The notes under the pieces are model-generated. The model saw only the letters and a program-made list of their open reading frames with translations, was not told the origin of the DNA and did not search any database. A DNA stretch of 57,378 bases, taken from Nostoc sp. KVJ20 (GTDB lineage Bacteria > Cyanobacteriota > Cyanobacteriia > Cyanobacteriales > Nostocaceae). The stretch covers positions 1 through 57,378 of the forward strand of contig NZ_KV757705.1 of assembly GCF_001712795.1 (NCBI RefSeq). Reading direction: 5' to 3'. Positions 1 through 9,396 of the stretch are shown here, one piece after another. The position numbers and the translations under genes were made by a program. How positions within the stretch are numbered: position 1 is the first letter of the stretch; each line of letters begins with the position of its first letter.

Positions 1-90
1 AGGCAACAGGCAACAGTCAAGAAGGCTTCTTAGTTGTACTGAGTTTTTTCAGAAATCAAATATGAGTCCTATATAACTTAATAAATATAA

Positions 91-360
91 TTGAAGAAGA
101 ATTCAGAATTCAGGAGTCAGAATTCAGGAGTCAGAATTCAGGAGTCAGAATTCAGGAGTCAGAATCTAATCAGTTGGGGATTCAGACCGGCGATTGAATT
201 GTTGCACCACCAAATCTACGATTTGGTGGTGGTATTAAACCCGGTTATTCAGACGCGACTCGAAAATACTCGCTCTAAGCGAAGCCATGCCCATGCTGTT
301 CGCGTTAGCGTCTCTGAAAGAGAAGGCTTTACACTGCGCTATCCACCAGTCATACAGAAT
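91..360. repeat. Composite dispersed repeat, copy A (right arm missing)
   Basis: The left arm begins TTGAAGAAGAATTCAG and continues as several direct copies of a GAATTCAGGAGTCA unit. The interior has a palindrome around ACCACCAAATC/GATTTGGTGGT and the block GACGCGACTCGAAAATACTC, both shared in part with copies near 22.0 and 31.9 kb. The right arm (CTGAATTCTGTTTCGATAAA in other copies) is not seen. An open frame runs through it but is made of repeat. The first 90 bases hold no gene; a motif there, AAATCAAATATGAGTCCTAT, recurs near 19.82 kb. Confidence 0.7.
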
Positions 361-410
361 ACCCAACTCCCGGATTTCTCATTTGTGAGAAATCCAGGTT
401 AGGTGGAATA

Positions 411-1127
411 TTAGCCCAAATCGAAAAGCAAGATTTCGCCGCCGATGTTGGTGCTAATTTCTAGCTGTTCTTCGCCGTTGATCTGCACACCATCGCCGGC
501 TCTGAGTTCCTCACCATTTAAGTTGACTATGCCTTGGGCTACTTGTAACCAGGCATAGCGATCGCTTTTGACTTGATAATTAACAACATCACCTGACTCT
601 AAAACAGATGTATATAACTCAACATCTTGGTGAATTGTCACAGCACCATCGCGCCCATCCTTAGAGGCAATTAAGCGGAGTTTACCGCGCTTTTCTTCGA
701 GAGGAAAAGCTTTTTGTTCATATCTTGGCGTTATTCCTTCTCGATCGGGAAGAATCCAGATTTGTAGCAGGTGCAGTGGTTCTGTTGGTGAGGGATTAAA
801 TTCGCTGTGGCTGATTCCAGTACCAGCGCTCATAATTTGGGCATCACCAGGACGAATCACCGACCCAGTACCCAAGCTGTCTTTATGCTCTACAGCACCT
901 TCTAAGACGTAGGTGAGAATTTCCATGTCACGATGACTGTGGGTAGGAAATCCAGCACCAGGGGCGATGCGATCGTCGTTAATCACTCGCAGAGAGCGAA
1001 ATCCCATGCGGTTGGGATCGTAAAAACTACCGAAGGAAAATGTGTGATAACTATCGAGCCAGCCTGTTTGAGCGTGGCCGCGGTCATTGCGATCGTGAAT
1101 TAAGTGGGTAATTGTATTTTGAGACAT
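411..1127 (-). CDS. Pirin family protein (cupin, YhhW-like)
   Basis: A 238-residue bicupin of the bacterial pirin/YhhW type. The N-terminal cupin carries the expected metal ligands His63, His65, His107 and Glu109 (context FPTHSHRDMEI and GTGISHSEF), so it should bind iron or another divalent metal. Some family members are quercetin 2,3-dioxygenases in vitro; the physiological substrate is usually unknown. The C-terminal cupin lacks such ligands, as is normal. The start is supported by GAGG about 7 bases upstream of ATG. It stands alone between repeats, with the nearest same-strand gene about 300 bases upstream. Cytoplasmic; family assignment is firm, function is not. Confidence 0.9.
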   Translation of the reverse strand: MSQNTITHLIHDRNDRGHAQTGWLDSYHTFSFGSFYDPNRMGFRSLRVINDDRIAPGAGFPTHSHRDMEILTYVLEGAVEHKDSLGTGSVIRPGDAQIMSAGTGISHSEFNPSPTEPLHLLQIWILPDREGITPRYEQKAFPLEEKRGKLRLIASKDGRDGAVTIHQDVELYTSVLESGDVVNYQVKSDRYAWLQVAQGIVNLNGEELRAGDGVQINGEEQLEISTNIGGEILLFDLG

Positions 1128-1420
1128 AAATTTACCTCGTTGTTAATTGTTTTTAGAAGAATTTAGAATTCCAAATTTAGAGTTCTGATTGATTAGACCT
1201 AATTTGTAACTATTTAAATAGTAAAGTATATACATATAAAATGAGAAGTACGCACTTAAAAGTGGCGTACTTACCAAAAAGATACTGTGAGATTTGACAG
1301 CGCTTTTCAATTGAATGAATACACCTTTTAAAAACGTTCAGTTAAGAGCTAACTGTACAAAATTGTGGATTTTCGAGACGCGATAAATCGCCGTCAAGAC
1401 AAGTGTATTGCCCCATATCC
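1128..1420. other. Intergenic: hairpin and a half-copy of a palindromic repeat
   Basis: AT-rich spacer. Bases 1247-1271 form a hairpin (AGTACGCACTT paired with AGTGGCGTACT, one bulge). Bases 1376-1394 read AGACGCGATAAATCGCCGT, one arm of the inverted repeat found complete at 26014-26078. No open frame of interest. Confidence 0.6.
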
Positions 1421-2974
1421 TTAATCATCTTCTAATTTCAGTAATTGTTCATCAAGAATTTGTATCCGCGCACGCACTATTTCTTCTGAGAGAATTCGCT
1501 TCCGCATTGCCTCATTGAGCGCTCCTTTTTCTGCTAAGAGTAAACGTCGGCGAATGGCTTCCAGTTTACTGCTCTTGCCACTTCTACCTTCTACCTCATC
1601 AGGGCGACGATTATATAGTTCCCGCAGTGTCTTTTCTGCACTGGCAATTCGCACCTGATAAGCTGAACGCATCTCTTCGTAAACAGCTTTTGGTAACACC
1701 CCTGATTTCAACAAACTATCTAATTCATCTTGTGCTGCCTTACCCGTCATTAACTGGGCTTGCAATTCTTCAACTTGTTGTTGAGCTTCTGAAAATTTAG
1801 ATAATTTCAAACGTTTTACCACCCAAGGCAAACTTAAACCCTGTCCAACTAACGACACCAGCACACTACCAAAAACTAAAGCGATGAGGACATCTCGCCC
1901 TGGTAGTGTTGGAGGTAAACTCAACGCCAGAGCCATTGAGAGCGAACCTTTGATGTTACCTAAAAAGAGTAGATGTTGCCAGCGCAATGGAATTGGACGG
2001 TCAATCAAACGAATTCCTGCTAGTAGAGGATAGACTGTAAGAACTCGCCCAATTTGATAAGCCAAAACTGCAAATATAATTGCAGGTAAAGTTCTCCAGA
2101 GCGTTACTAGGTCTATTTCTACACCAATCAACAAAAAAATAAAGGTGTTGACAGTAAAACTGGCATATTCCCAGAAACTTAACAAGGTGATGCGACTAGA
2201 AGCAGAAGTATTGCCAGAAAGCCCTAAATTCCCGAAAATTAATCCCGCAACAACTACGGCCACAGCACCCGATACACCGATAAATTGCCCAGCCTGAAAA
2301 GTTCCTAATGCAACTGCAACTGTCAACAAAAGACTGCTAAGGGCATCATCTAAACGGGCGAATATAGGTATACTCAAGTAACCCAGGACTAACCCCACAA
2401 GGCAGCCTCCTAGAGAGATAAATAGCAGTTGTTGGATTCCCTCTAAAAATGTGAGTGAGCCTGTTGAATATACTTGCAAAATTAGGTTGAAGGAAACTAG
2501 GGCGGCTGCATCATTGAATAGGGTTTCTCCTTCAACGATGGTGGAAAGCCTTGAGGGAACTGGTATCTCCTTGAATACAGCAATCATGGAAACTGTATCA
2601 GTGTTTGCCAGAATTACTCCTACAAATAACGCAGGTATCCAACCCAGTCCCAGCCCAAATTTTAAGAGGGCGGCAATAATCGCGCCAGAAAGTATAGCCC
2701 CTGGCCCAGCTAGTAGGGCAATTGGTTTAAAGGTGCTGCGTAGGCGGCTGACATCTGTATTAATACCAGCTTCAAAGATGAGAATTGGTAAGAAAAGATT
2801 CAATACAAGGGTTGGATTTAAACCAATGGGCCGAGATAATAACTCAGTGATTGGCAAACCTGCTAATACTAAACCTGTGACATAAGGGATTCGCAGCCGT
2901 CGGGACAGCAAAGCTACACCTGTAGCAACAAGCAAGAGAATAATTGAAACTTTGACTAATTGAGTTACATCCAC
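1421..2974 (-). CDS. CPA1 family Na+/H+ antiporter (NhaP type)
   Basis: A 517-residue integral membrane protein with about 12 hydrophobic segments in its first 390 residues and a hydrophilic, charged C-terminal tail of about 120 residues that should be cytoplasmic. Family signatures are visible: FLPILIFEAGIN in the fourth segment, NTDTVSMIAVF, and the Asn-Asp pair in EGETLFNDAAALV that binds the cation in CPA1 exchangers. Predicted to exchange Na+ (or K+) for H+ across the plasma membrane. It lies 42 bases downstream of the DUF389 gene on the same strand and is probably co-transcribed with it. Ion selectivity cannot be read from the sequence. Confidence 0.9.
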   Translation of the reverse strand: MDVTQLVKVSIILLLVATGVALLSRRLRIPYVTGLVLAGLPITELLSRPIGLNPTLVLNLFLPILIFEAGINTDVSRLRSTFKPIALLAGPGAILSGAIIAALLKFGLGLGWIPALFVGVILANTDTVSMIAVFKEIPVPSRLSTIVEGETLFNDAAALVSFNLILQVYSTGSLTFLEGIQQLLFISLGGCLVGLVLGYLSIPIFARLDDALSSLLLTVAVALGTFQAGQFIGVSGAVAVVVAGLIFGNLGLSGNTSASSRITLLSFWEYASFTVNTFIFLLIGVEIDLVTLWRTLPAIIFAVLAYQIGRVLTVYPLLAGIRLIDRPIPLRWQHLLFLGNIKGSLSMALALSLPPTLPGRDVLIALVFGSVLVSLVGQGLSLPWVVKRLKLSKFSEAQQQVEELQAQLMTGKAAQDELDSLLKSGVLPKAVYEEMRSAYQVRIASAEKTLRELYNRRPDEVEGRSGKSSKLEAIRRRLLLAEKGALNEAMRKRILSEEIVRARIQILDEQLLKLEDD

Positions 2975-3016
2975 TATTGCATTCTGGAAAGTTATCTTGA
3001 CTTTACATTAGCAACT

Positions 3017-4018
3017 TCAGGGCGTTGGTTCAGAACGTCGAATTTCCTCCACTTGACCAACTTCAAAAATGAGAGTGAATGGTTGCCCCATCTCTCGTTC
3101 AATAAATTCTTCTAATAATTCTACTTGCCGGGGTGTAACAGGTTCCCTTGCCCGGACACTCAAACGGACTTCTGGGGGATTTGTCAACCAATTAGTATTA
3201 CTGTTGAGTAACTGCAAGCGTCCAAAGGTGACAGTTCGGTTTAATAATGCCCGTCGTAGACTATTTTCTAGTTGTGCCTGTCGTACAAGTCGAGCAAAGC
3301 TAACTCCCAAGGGAATTACCAAAATAGCCGTCAAAGCCATAGTCCAAATTAGGGGTTGACGGGCCCGCGCCATTGAAGTGTAACCTACTGCCACGAATGT
3401 CACCATACAGGAGAGGGCGATACCTAGCAAGTTGGTGAGATAAAGGAGAGTTGCCCCGAAACTCAGTGACCAATTTCCCTGTGCCAAGCCTAAGCCAATG
3501 ACACAGATGGGAGGCATGAGGGCAACAGCGATCGCAGTTCCCGCTAAACTAGTAGAGATTTTCGTCTCAACTTTTGCGTAGCCACTGATACCGCCAGCCG
3601 CTACCGCAATTCCTAAATCTAACAGTGTTGGTCTTGATCTGGCCAGGATCTCGCTACCGTAGCTGGGCAACCCTACTAGCCAACCCAGAGTCCAGGCGAT
3701 CGCTACCGCTAATATAGTGCCCACTGCTACAGCAATTATTCCCTTACGGAATAATGTAATATCTGCTTGCAAAGCACCAAAAGCTAATCCGCGAATCGGC
3801 AACATCAGAGGGGCAATAATCATCGCGCCAATAATCACGGCCGCACTATTAGACAATAAACCTAAAGTAGCGATCGCACAGGAGCTAATAATTAAAATTA
3901 TGTAAGCCGAGTCTAGAGTCGATTCTGCCAGCAAGTCTGTTTGTAGCTGTTGGAGTTGTTCCGGCTGCGAACCCCGGCGGCGGAAATTTTTAAAGCGGTC
4001 TCGAATGTTATTACTCAA
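3017..4018 (-). CDS. DUF389 domain membrane protein
   Basis: A 333-residue protein with a short basic N terminus, a membrane core of roughly six to seven segments including the family hallmark NSAAVIIGAMIIAPLMLPI near residue 57, and a soluble C-terminal domain of about 85 residues (from about 250). DUF389 proteins have no established biochemical role. The gene leads a probable two-gene operon with the downstream CPA1 antiporter and is divergent from a second antiporter gene, so a role in ion or membrane homeostasis is a guess from context only. Confidence 0.85.
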   Translation of the reverse strand: MSNNIRDRFKNFRRRGSQPEQLQQLQTDLLAESTLDSAYIILIISSCAIATLGLLSNSAAVIIGAMIIAPLMLPIRGLAFGALQADITLFRKGIIAVAVGTILAVAIAWTLGWLVGLPSYGSEILARSRPTLLDLGIAVAAGGISGYAKVETKISTSLAGTAIAVALMPPICVIGLGLAQGNWSLSFGATLLYLTNLLGIALSCMVTFVAVGYTSMARARQPLIWTMALTAILVIPLGVSFARLVRQAQLENSLRRALLNRTVTFGRLQLLNSNTNWLTNPPEVRLSVRAREPVTPRQVELLEEFIEREMGQPFTLIFEVGQVEEIRRSEPTP

Positions 4019-4132
4019 GACCTTCCTCCTGAATGTTCGGTTAATTGTAAAATCTTCATTCTCTGCTAATTAAAGTCTTAAATTGAATTGGTGTCATCTG
4101 AAAATAGTCATATCTAAGTCTGCCAGACATAC

Positions 4133-4206
4133 TGACTCCTAAATTCTGACTCCTAAATTCTGAATTCTGACTCCTGAATTCTGACTCCTGACTTCTGTTT
4201 CGATAA
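4133..4206. repeat. Composite dispersed repeat, right-arm fragment (copy F)
   Basis: Direct copies of CTGACTCCTAAATT/CTGACTCCTGAATT ending in CTGTTTCGATAAAT, the right-arm terminus shared with the copies near 22.2 and 32.2 kb. It abuts the antiporter gene: an in-frame ATG at 4207 overlaps the end of the repeat. Confidence 0.75.
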
Positions 4207-4233
4207 ATGCAAAATTATACCAGGAATTTACTT

Positions 4234-5799
4234 ATGGCACTTGAATCCGCGATCGCCGAAGAAGTCATTACAAACAATCTCAAGCAGTTTTTGCTGGTAC
4301 TTTCGGTATCTCTAGGTGTGGCGACACTACCGCAGATATTTAGCTGGTTTCGCAATATCCCTTACACCTTACTACTGGTGATTGTCGGGTTAGGTTTGGC
4401 GTTGGTGGATGTCCGTTTAGTAACCCTTTCCCCGGAATTAATTTTGTTCATTTTTTTACCACCGCTGCTATTTGAAGCCGCATGGAATTTGAAATGGTCA
4501 GAACTGAAGCGGGATTTAGTGCCAATTTGCTTGTATGCAGTGTTTGGGGTGTTAATTGCGATCGCCGGGGTAGCGATCGCTCTCAATCAATTCGTTGGTA
4601 TTTCCCTAACTACAGCTTTACTCATCGCCGCCAGTCTATCTGCCACTGACCCGGTTTCTGTCACCGCTTTGTTCCGCCAACTCGGCGTAGGTAGTCGTCT
4701 TACCACCTTAATGGAAGGCGAAAGCCTATTCAATGATGGTATGGCTGTAGTTGCCTTTAGTTTTTTGGTGGCCTTATCTTTGGGAACTGTGGAATTGGAA
4801 TTCCAGCCAATTTTATTGCAGTTATTTACAGTTGTTGGCATTGGTGTAGGGGTAGGGGCTTTCATTGGATTTGGGATTTCCTACCTCACCCAGCGCTTCG
4901 ATTTGCCTTTAGTGGAGCAATCCTTAACCCTAGTTTCCGCCTACGGCACTTACCTGATTATCGAAGACTTAGGTGGTTCTGGGGTAATTGGAGTTGTCAC
5001 CACAGGTTTGATTTTAGGCAACTTTGGCTCTCGTATCGGCATGAATCCCCGCACTCGGATTATTGTCTCCGAATTTTGGGAATTTTTGGCGTTCTTTGTT
5101 AACTCGATTGTCTTCTTGCTAATTGGCGACCAAATACGCTTTGCTAGTTTAGGCGAAAACCTGCAAATCATTATGGTGACAGTGGTAGCAATGATTTTGA
5201 TGCGAGCAATTGCTATTTTGATTCTCACCAGATTTAGTACTAGCATTACCAAATCGGACATTTCGTTACCAGAACAAACTATCCTCTGGTGGGGTGGGTT
5301 ACGTGGTTCCGTCTCCATTGCCTTGGCATTGAGTGTACCAGTAACATTACCAGAGCGAGAAAAAATCATTGCAACGGTATTTGGAGTAGTTTTATTTACT
5401 CTACTTGTCCAGGGATTAACCATCAAACCATTGCTAGAAAAACTCAATTTGCTAGGTGATGCACCCTTACGTGAGCAATATTTAGAATTCGTTGCCCGTC
5501 ATGTTGCCTTAGAACGCGTTCTAGAACATCTCCAGGCAGACAAACGCCCAGGTATTGACCCAGAGTTTCGTCGTTATCAAGAGACACTAATCAAAGGTGA
5601 ACTTGCAGATTTACGGATAGAAATTGACAAATTACAGGGTGAATATCCCAATCTTCAGAGCTTTACAACAGAACAATTTCGAGGAGAACTGCTGGCAATT
5701 GAGGCAGATACTTATGCAGAATTTGTCAAATCTGGTCGGTTAAATAAAGAATTAGAATCTATGCTTGAGGGTGTTTTGCCAAATCAAAAAGAAGGGTGA
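4234..5799 (+). CDS. CPA1 family Na+/H+ antiporter (second, divergent)
   Basis: A 521-residue integral membrane exchanger with about 12 hydrophobic segments and a charged C-terminal tail of about 110 residues. Signatures: FLPPLLFEAAWN, ATDPVSVTALF and the Asn-Asp pair in EGESLFNDGMAVVAF. The frame is open from an ATG at 4207, but that codon sits on the end of a dispersed repeat; ATG 4234 (MALESAIAEEV) has AGGA upstream and was preferred. It shares the CPA1 fold and motifs with the antiporter at 1421-2974 but is clearly diverged, so they are likely to differ in ion preference or pH range. Plasma-membrane location inferred. Confidence 0.9.
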   Translation: MALESAIAEEVITNNLKQFLLVLSVSLGVATLPQIFSWFRNIPYTLLLVIVGLGLALVDVRLVTLSPELILFIFLPPLLFEAAWNLKWSELKRDLVPICLYAVFGVLIAIAGVAIALNQFVGISLTTALLIAASLSATDPVSVTALFRQLGVGSRLTTLMEGESLFNDGMAVVAFSFLVALSLGTVELEFQPILLQLFTVVGIGVGVGAFIGFGISYLTQRFDLPLVEQSLTLVSAYGTYLIIEDLGGSGVIGVVTTGLILGNFGSRIGMNPRTRIIVSEFWEFLAFFVNSIVFLLIGDQIRFASLGENLQIIMVTVVAMILMRAIAILILTRFSTSITKSDISLPEQTILWWGGLRGSVSIALALSVPVTLPEREKIIATVFGVVLFTLLVQGLTIKPLLEKLNLLGDAPLREQYLEFVARHVALERVLEHLQADKRPGIDPEFRRYQETLIKGELADLRIEIDKLQGEYPNLQSFTTEQFRGELLAIEADTYAEFVKSGRLNKELESMLEGVLPNQKEG

Positions 5800-5807
5800 T
5801 TCTGGAG

Positions 5808-5885
5808 TAATGAGTAATAAGTAATAAGTAATGAGTAAATACCCATTTTTCATCCACTCATTACTCATTACTCCTTACTCATTAC
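5808..5885. repeat. Short tandem repeats in inverted arrangement (GTAATGA/GTAATAA heptamers)
   Basis: About four heptamers of the type GTAATRA are followed, after a short spacer, by their complement (ACTCATT units), so the whole can fold into a long stem. It lies between convergent genes and could act as a bidirectional terminator. Heptamer repeats of this kind are typical of Nostocales. Confidence 0.65.
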
Positions 5886-5939
5886 TTTAAAGCATTGCGT
5901 GAAGCACGGGGCTTCACTTTGGTCAAGACAAAAGACTAA

Positions 5940-6380
5940 TTATTGTAGAGACGGCGATTTATCGCGTCTTTGTAATGATTTATCGTCATTGTCTGGCGTA
6001 TAAGCTTGAGGTTTGTTGAGCATAGTCAGTATCAACAGTGGCGCTTGGAACAAGAAAAATACCAAGTCGATAATCCCGAAGACGGGATAAACATTGGGGT
6101 AAATAAAGAAAAAGAAAATGACTCCTTGCGATCGCGCAAAGATCGCAAGCACAGCATTAGATGTGTAGCGGTACGGGTCATTTCCTCCCGGAATGTAGAA
6201 CAGCGACAGCAGAACCACTAGCAAGCCAGCAAACGAAGTCCATACCGGGTCTTCGGTAGGTCTTTGGTGGAGTAATTCCAGCAACCAATTCGGTGCGAAG
6301 ATAGCGGGTATACCCATCACGCAGTTTTGGATAACACCTAACCAGACGAGCGCCCGGAACCAAACAGCATATTTGTTCAT
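5940..6380 (-). CDS. Small membrane protein, last gene of the di-haem operon
   Basis: A 146-residue protein with about four hydrophobic segments (around residues 8-28, 45-63, 78-95 and 100-122). No family recognised. It starts 7 bases after the stop of the upstream di-haem protein and is therefore almost certainly co-transcribed with it; a quinone- or electron-transfer-partner role is only a guess. The C-terminal tail DDKSLQRRDKSPSLQ is encoded by a copy of a palindromic repeat half-site (5951-5969), so the original C terminus has probably been replaced by repeat-derived sequence. Confidence 0.75.
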   Translation of the reverse strand: MNKYAVWFRALVWLGVIQNCVMGIPAIFAPNWLLELLHQRPTEDPVWTSFAGLLVVLLSLFYIPGGNDPYRYTSNAVLAIFARSQGVIFFFFIYPNVYPVFGIIDLVFFLFQAPLLILTMLNKPQAYTPDNDDKSLQRRDKSPSLQ

Positions 6381-6387
6381 AACTTGG

Positions 6388-7824
6388 TTACAAAGTTTTT
6401 AAGTATTCGACTAATGCTTGTTTATCTTTGACAGGTAAATCAGTGCCATAGATATGTCCTTGGTTACTATTACCAGGAACACTAATGTCATATTTAAAAC
6501 CTACACGTTGCGCTTCTTCTCCTTCGGAAATAAAGCCAACTTTGTTTTGGTCATAGACATCAAATCCTCGATAAAAAGATTGGGGACGATCCTCCGGTTT
6601 TTCTAACAAGTCTTGTAGGGATGGCACCGAACCATTATGGAGATAAGGCGCTCTTAACCAAAGACCATCAAGAGAGACAGAAACATAACCATTGGTCTTC
6701 CGCAACTGGTTGAAGTCCCAAGAGTAACCATCACCAAATTTGTTGTAAGTATCTGCTGCTTGCTGCGTCCACATATCTAGACGGTGGCGGTCAGTTCCCA
6801 CTTCTTCAACAGGAATCACCTTACCAGTCCTTTCGCCGCCAAATGCATGACAAGACGCACAAGTATTATTAAAAATTGCTTTTCCTTGTGTAGCTAGTTG
6901 CTCATCAACTGCAAACGGATATTTAGGAGGCGGTAATTCCGAAATATAATCTTCTACTCGTAGCAGATCCTCTACTGGTAGAGAGTCTTTAGTTGCACCG
7001 TCACCAATCGCCCCAGTCTGGATCGTTTCTCGCAGCGAAGTTTCTAAACCATCCCAATGCAGGGCAAAGTTTTGGTGTTGCTTTTCATTCCACAGAGGCA
7101 TCATATCTGAGTTACCAATGGTGTCATCTTTAGGCAACTTTAAAGTAGTAAACTTCACAGGATTAAACGGGTCAATTCTACCTGGGCCCCAATTAGGACG
7201 AGAATCAGTCCAAGCAAAGTCTGCACTTTGTTGCAGCAGCCCTTTTTTTGTTTGGGGAATAATTATAAAACGATAAAGCAGGTTTTCTAACCAGCTAAAC
7301 TCATGACTATATTTGATTTCATCAAGGATATAATCTGGTTCAAATCTGGGGTCACTAGCAGCGTTACCGAGAAAGCGGACATAGCCTTGAGAATCAAATC
7401 TATTAGCAGGCCCAGCTGCAATAATTGTTGGCTTATCTTTGAGATTTTCTCGATAAGTAGCATGATGACAAACAGCACAAGTTATCCCAACTCTGGGAAA
7501 CCCGATTGTTTTTTTAGAAAAACCGACTGGTAGCTCTTTACCTTCTTCCCAGGTAATTCCCAGAGAAGTATAACCGCCTGGGCCTGGTAGCTTATCGGGA
7601 AATATGCGCGGTAATACTAACCAAATCCAATACGGTACACCTTGCGCTTGTTCTGTACCAATAGAACCATATTTAAAATGATCCTCTGGTAACTCATAAA
7701 CTTCGCTAGGAACTTCGCGGAAAAGGTTGTACCATCCCACATAACCCACAACCCCAAAAAGAAGGACAATAACTACAGCAATTGAGGTGATTATTTTCCC
7801 TAATTTTGACTTAAGTATTGCCAT
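6388..7824 (-). CDS. Di-haem c-type protein, RoxA/cytochrome c peroxidase-like
   Basis: A 478-residue protein with one N-terminal membrane anchor or uncleaved signal (about residues 10-30) and two CxxCH haem sites (C116-H120, CAVCH; C322-H326, CASCH). Also present are NWGPGRIDPFNP near 211 and the motif APYLHNGSVPSL near residue 388. This layout matches the di-haem group that includes bacterial cytochrome c peroxidases and the rubber/fatty-acid dioxygenases RoxA and LoxA. Probably faces the periplasm or thylakoid lumen. It is a paralogue of the gene immediately upstream (31-base gap). Whether it is an oxygenase, a peroxidase or only an electron carrier is not settled. Confidence 0.8.
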   Translation of the reverse strand: MAILKSKLGKIITSIAVVIVLLFGVVGYVGWYNLFREVPSEVYELPEDHFKYGSIGTEQAQGVPYWIWLVLPRIFPDKLPGPGGYTSLGITWEEGKELPVGFSKKTIGFPRVGITCAVCHHATYRENLKDKPTIIAAGPANRFDSQGYVRFLGNAASDPRFEPDYILDEIKYSHEFSWLENLLYRFIIIPQTKKGLLQQSADFAWTDSRPNWGPGRIDPFNPVKFTTLKLPKDDTIGNSDMMPLWNEKQHQNFALHWDGLETSLRETIQTGAIGDGATKDSLPVEDLLRVEDYISELPPPKYPFAVDEQLATQGKAIFNNTCASCHAFGGERTGKVIPVEEVGTDRHRLDMWTQQAADTYNKFGDGYSWDFNQLRKTNGYVSVSLDGLWLRAPYLHNGSVPSLQDLLEKPEDRPQSFYRGFDVYDQNKVGFISEGEEAQRVGFKYDISVPGNSNQGHIYGTDLPVKDKQALVEYLKTL

Positions 7825-7855
7825 AAACTTAGGTTTTTTCTCGCTAAAATATTTT

Positions 7856-9331
7856 TCAAAGTTTCTTCATGTACTCAACGATCGCATCTTTTTCTTCTGG
7901 GGAAAGATCAACGCCGTATAAGTGACCGCTATTACTGTTACCATCAAGTTTTGTATCAAACTTGAAGTAATTTTTACCATTTTCTTCGGCTATATCAGAG
8001 ACAAAACCAACTTTTTCTCTATCGATAACGTCGTAGCCTCGATAAAATTCTTGTGGTCTGTTCTCTGGTTTTTCTAGTAAATCCCGTAAGGTAGGGACTG
8101 AACCATTGTGTAAATAAGGGCCGCGTAACCAAACACCATCAAGAGGCATATTCGCATAGCCATTAGTCTTGCGAAAATTCTTAAAGCGCCACGGATAACC
8201 TGCATACAGCGTATTTTGGTTAGAGATGGTTTCATAAGTAAATGAATCTAGGCGATGAGGGTCTGTACCAATTTCTTGAATTGGTACAACTTTGCCTGTA
8301 TACGCACCACCAAAAGCGTGACAACTAGCGCAATTACTTTCAAAAAGTGGTTTTCCTGTGGCCGCTAAAGTTTCGTTAACTTCATAAGGATATTTGGGTG
8401 GTGGTAGTTCCCACAGCCAATCAGCAACTCTCTGAATTCGAGGCAAATCAATTGTTGTGGGTGTGACTCCAGTTCCTAAGGCTGCACTCTTATTACGTTC
8501 ATCAACAGATGTGTTATTACCATCCCAATGTAACTGCAATCCCTCGCGGGGTTTTTGATTCCAAATTGAGGGGAAATCAGAAGTACCAATTAGTTCATCT
8601 TCACGCAATTTATCCATTGGGAAATGGAATTGAATTGCTTTATAAGGATTAAAAGTATCTACTCTTCCTGGCCCCCAATCTGGTTGTTCTTCCACAAACT
8701 TAAGTCGATATGCCTGATTAATTAGTGCATCTCTAGTTTGGGGAATTGCAATGAAGCGATAAAGTAATTTTTCAATGGGATTAAGACCACCACTAATTTT
8801 TTCAATTTCTGGTAACATCCGGTTAGCAGTAAAGCGCTCATCCACACCAACTGCTGATAAAAATTTTATATATCCCTGCAAATTCAGCACATTAGCAGGC
8901 ATCGTAGTCATGACTTGATGTTCACTATTAGGGGTATTTCGCAGTGTTCCTGTATGACATACAGCACAATTTAACCCAACTCGATCAATAAAGACTCTTC
9001 GTTGTGAAAAACCTACAGGTAAATCTTTATCAGGTTCTTTGATAAATCCCAAAGAACTATAACCTTGTCCGGGTAATTTATCTGAAAATAATTCTGGTAA
9101 AACTTTCCAAATCCAGTAAGGGATGCCATTGATGGGTTCACTGCCAATTGAACCATATTTAAAGTGGTTTTCAATATCAGCATAATCCACTGGGGAGTTA
9201 GATAAAACAGGCCAAAGGAAAAATACTGCTACTGCTACAATGCCTACAATCACAACCCAAATCCGCCGGAAGATACCCTTTATTCCCTTAACTGGGGTAG
9301 AAAGTAGGGTAGGGTTAGTTTGTTCAGTCAT
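7856..9331 (-). CDS. Di-haem c-type protein, RoxA/cytochrome c peroxidase-like (paralogue)
   Basis: A 491-residue paralogue of the downstream gene. It has an N-terminal membrane segment (about 23-45), haem sites C122-H126 (CAVCH) and C334-H338 (CASCH), DWGPGRVDTFNP near 218 and RGPYLHNGSVPTL in the C-terminal half. Blocks such as HFKYGSIGSE and the LHNGS region are nearly identical between the two, so they arose by duplication. It is second in the operon, 65 bases after the flavoprotein gene. Export to the lumen or periplasm and covalent haem attachment are expected. Substrate unknown. Confidence 0.8.
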   Translation of the reverse strand: MTEQTNPTLLSTPVKGIKGIFRRIWVVIVGIVAVAVFFLWPVLSNSPVDYADIENHFKYGSIGSEPINGIPYWIWKVLPELFSDKLPGQGYSSLGFIKEPDKDLPVGFSQRRVFIDRVGLNCAVCHTGTLRNTPNSEHQVMTTMPANVLNLQGYIKFLSAVGVDERFTANRMLPEIEKISGGLNPIEKLLYRFIAIPQTRDALINQAYRLKFVEEQPDWGPGRVDTFNPYKAIQFHFPMDKLREDELIGTSDFPSIWNQKPREGLQLHWDGNNTSVDERNKSAALGTGVTPTTIDLPRIQRVADWLWELPPPKYPYEVNETLAATGKPLFESNCASCHAFGGAYTGKVVPIQEIGTDPHRLDSFTYETISNQNTLYAGYPWRFKNFRKTNGYANMPLDGVWLRGPYLHNGSVPTLRDLLEKPENRPQEFYRGYDVIDREKVGFVSDIAEENGKNYFKFDTKLDGNSNSGHLYGVDLSPEEKDAIVEYMKKL

Positions 9332-9396
9332 AAAACACTCCCCATATTGTCGAGATTATCTCTAAGCGAAATTGTCAATGTGATACCCATCGCTTT

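Noticed and set aside
91..402. Open frame of 103 residues
   Set aside because: It consists of translated GAATTCAGGAGTCA repeats and dispersed blocks also found elsewhere in the window.
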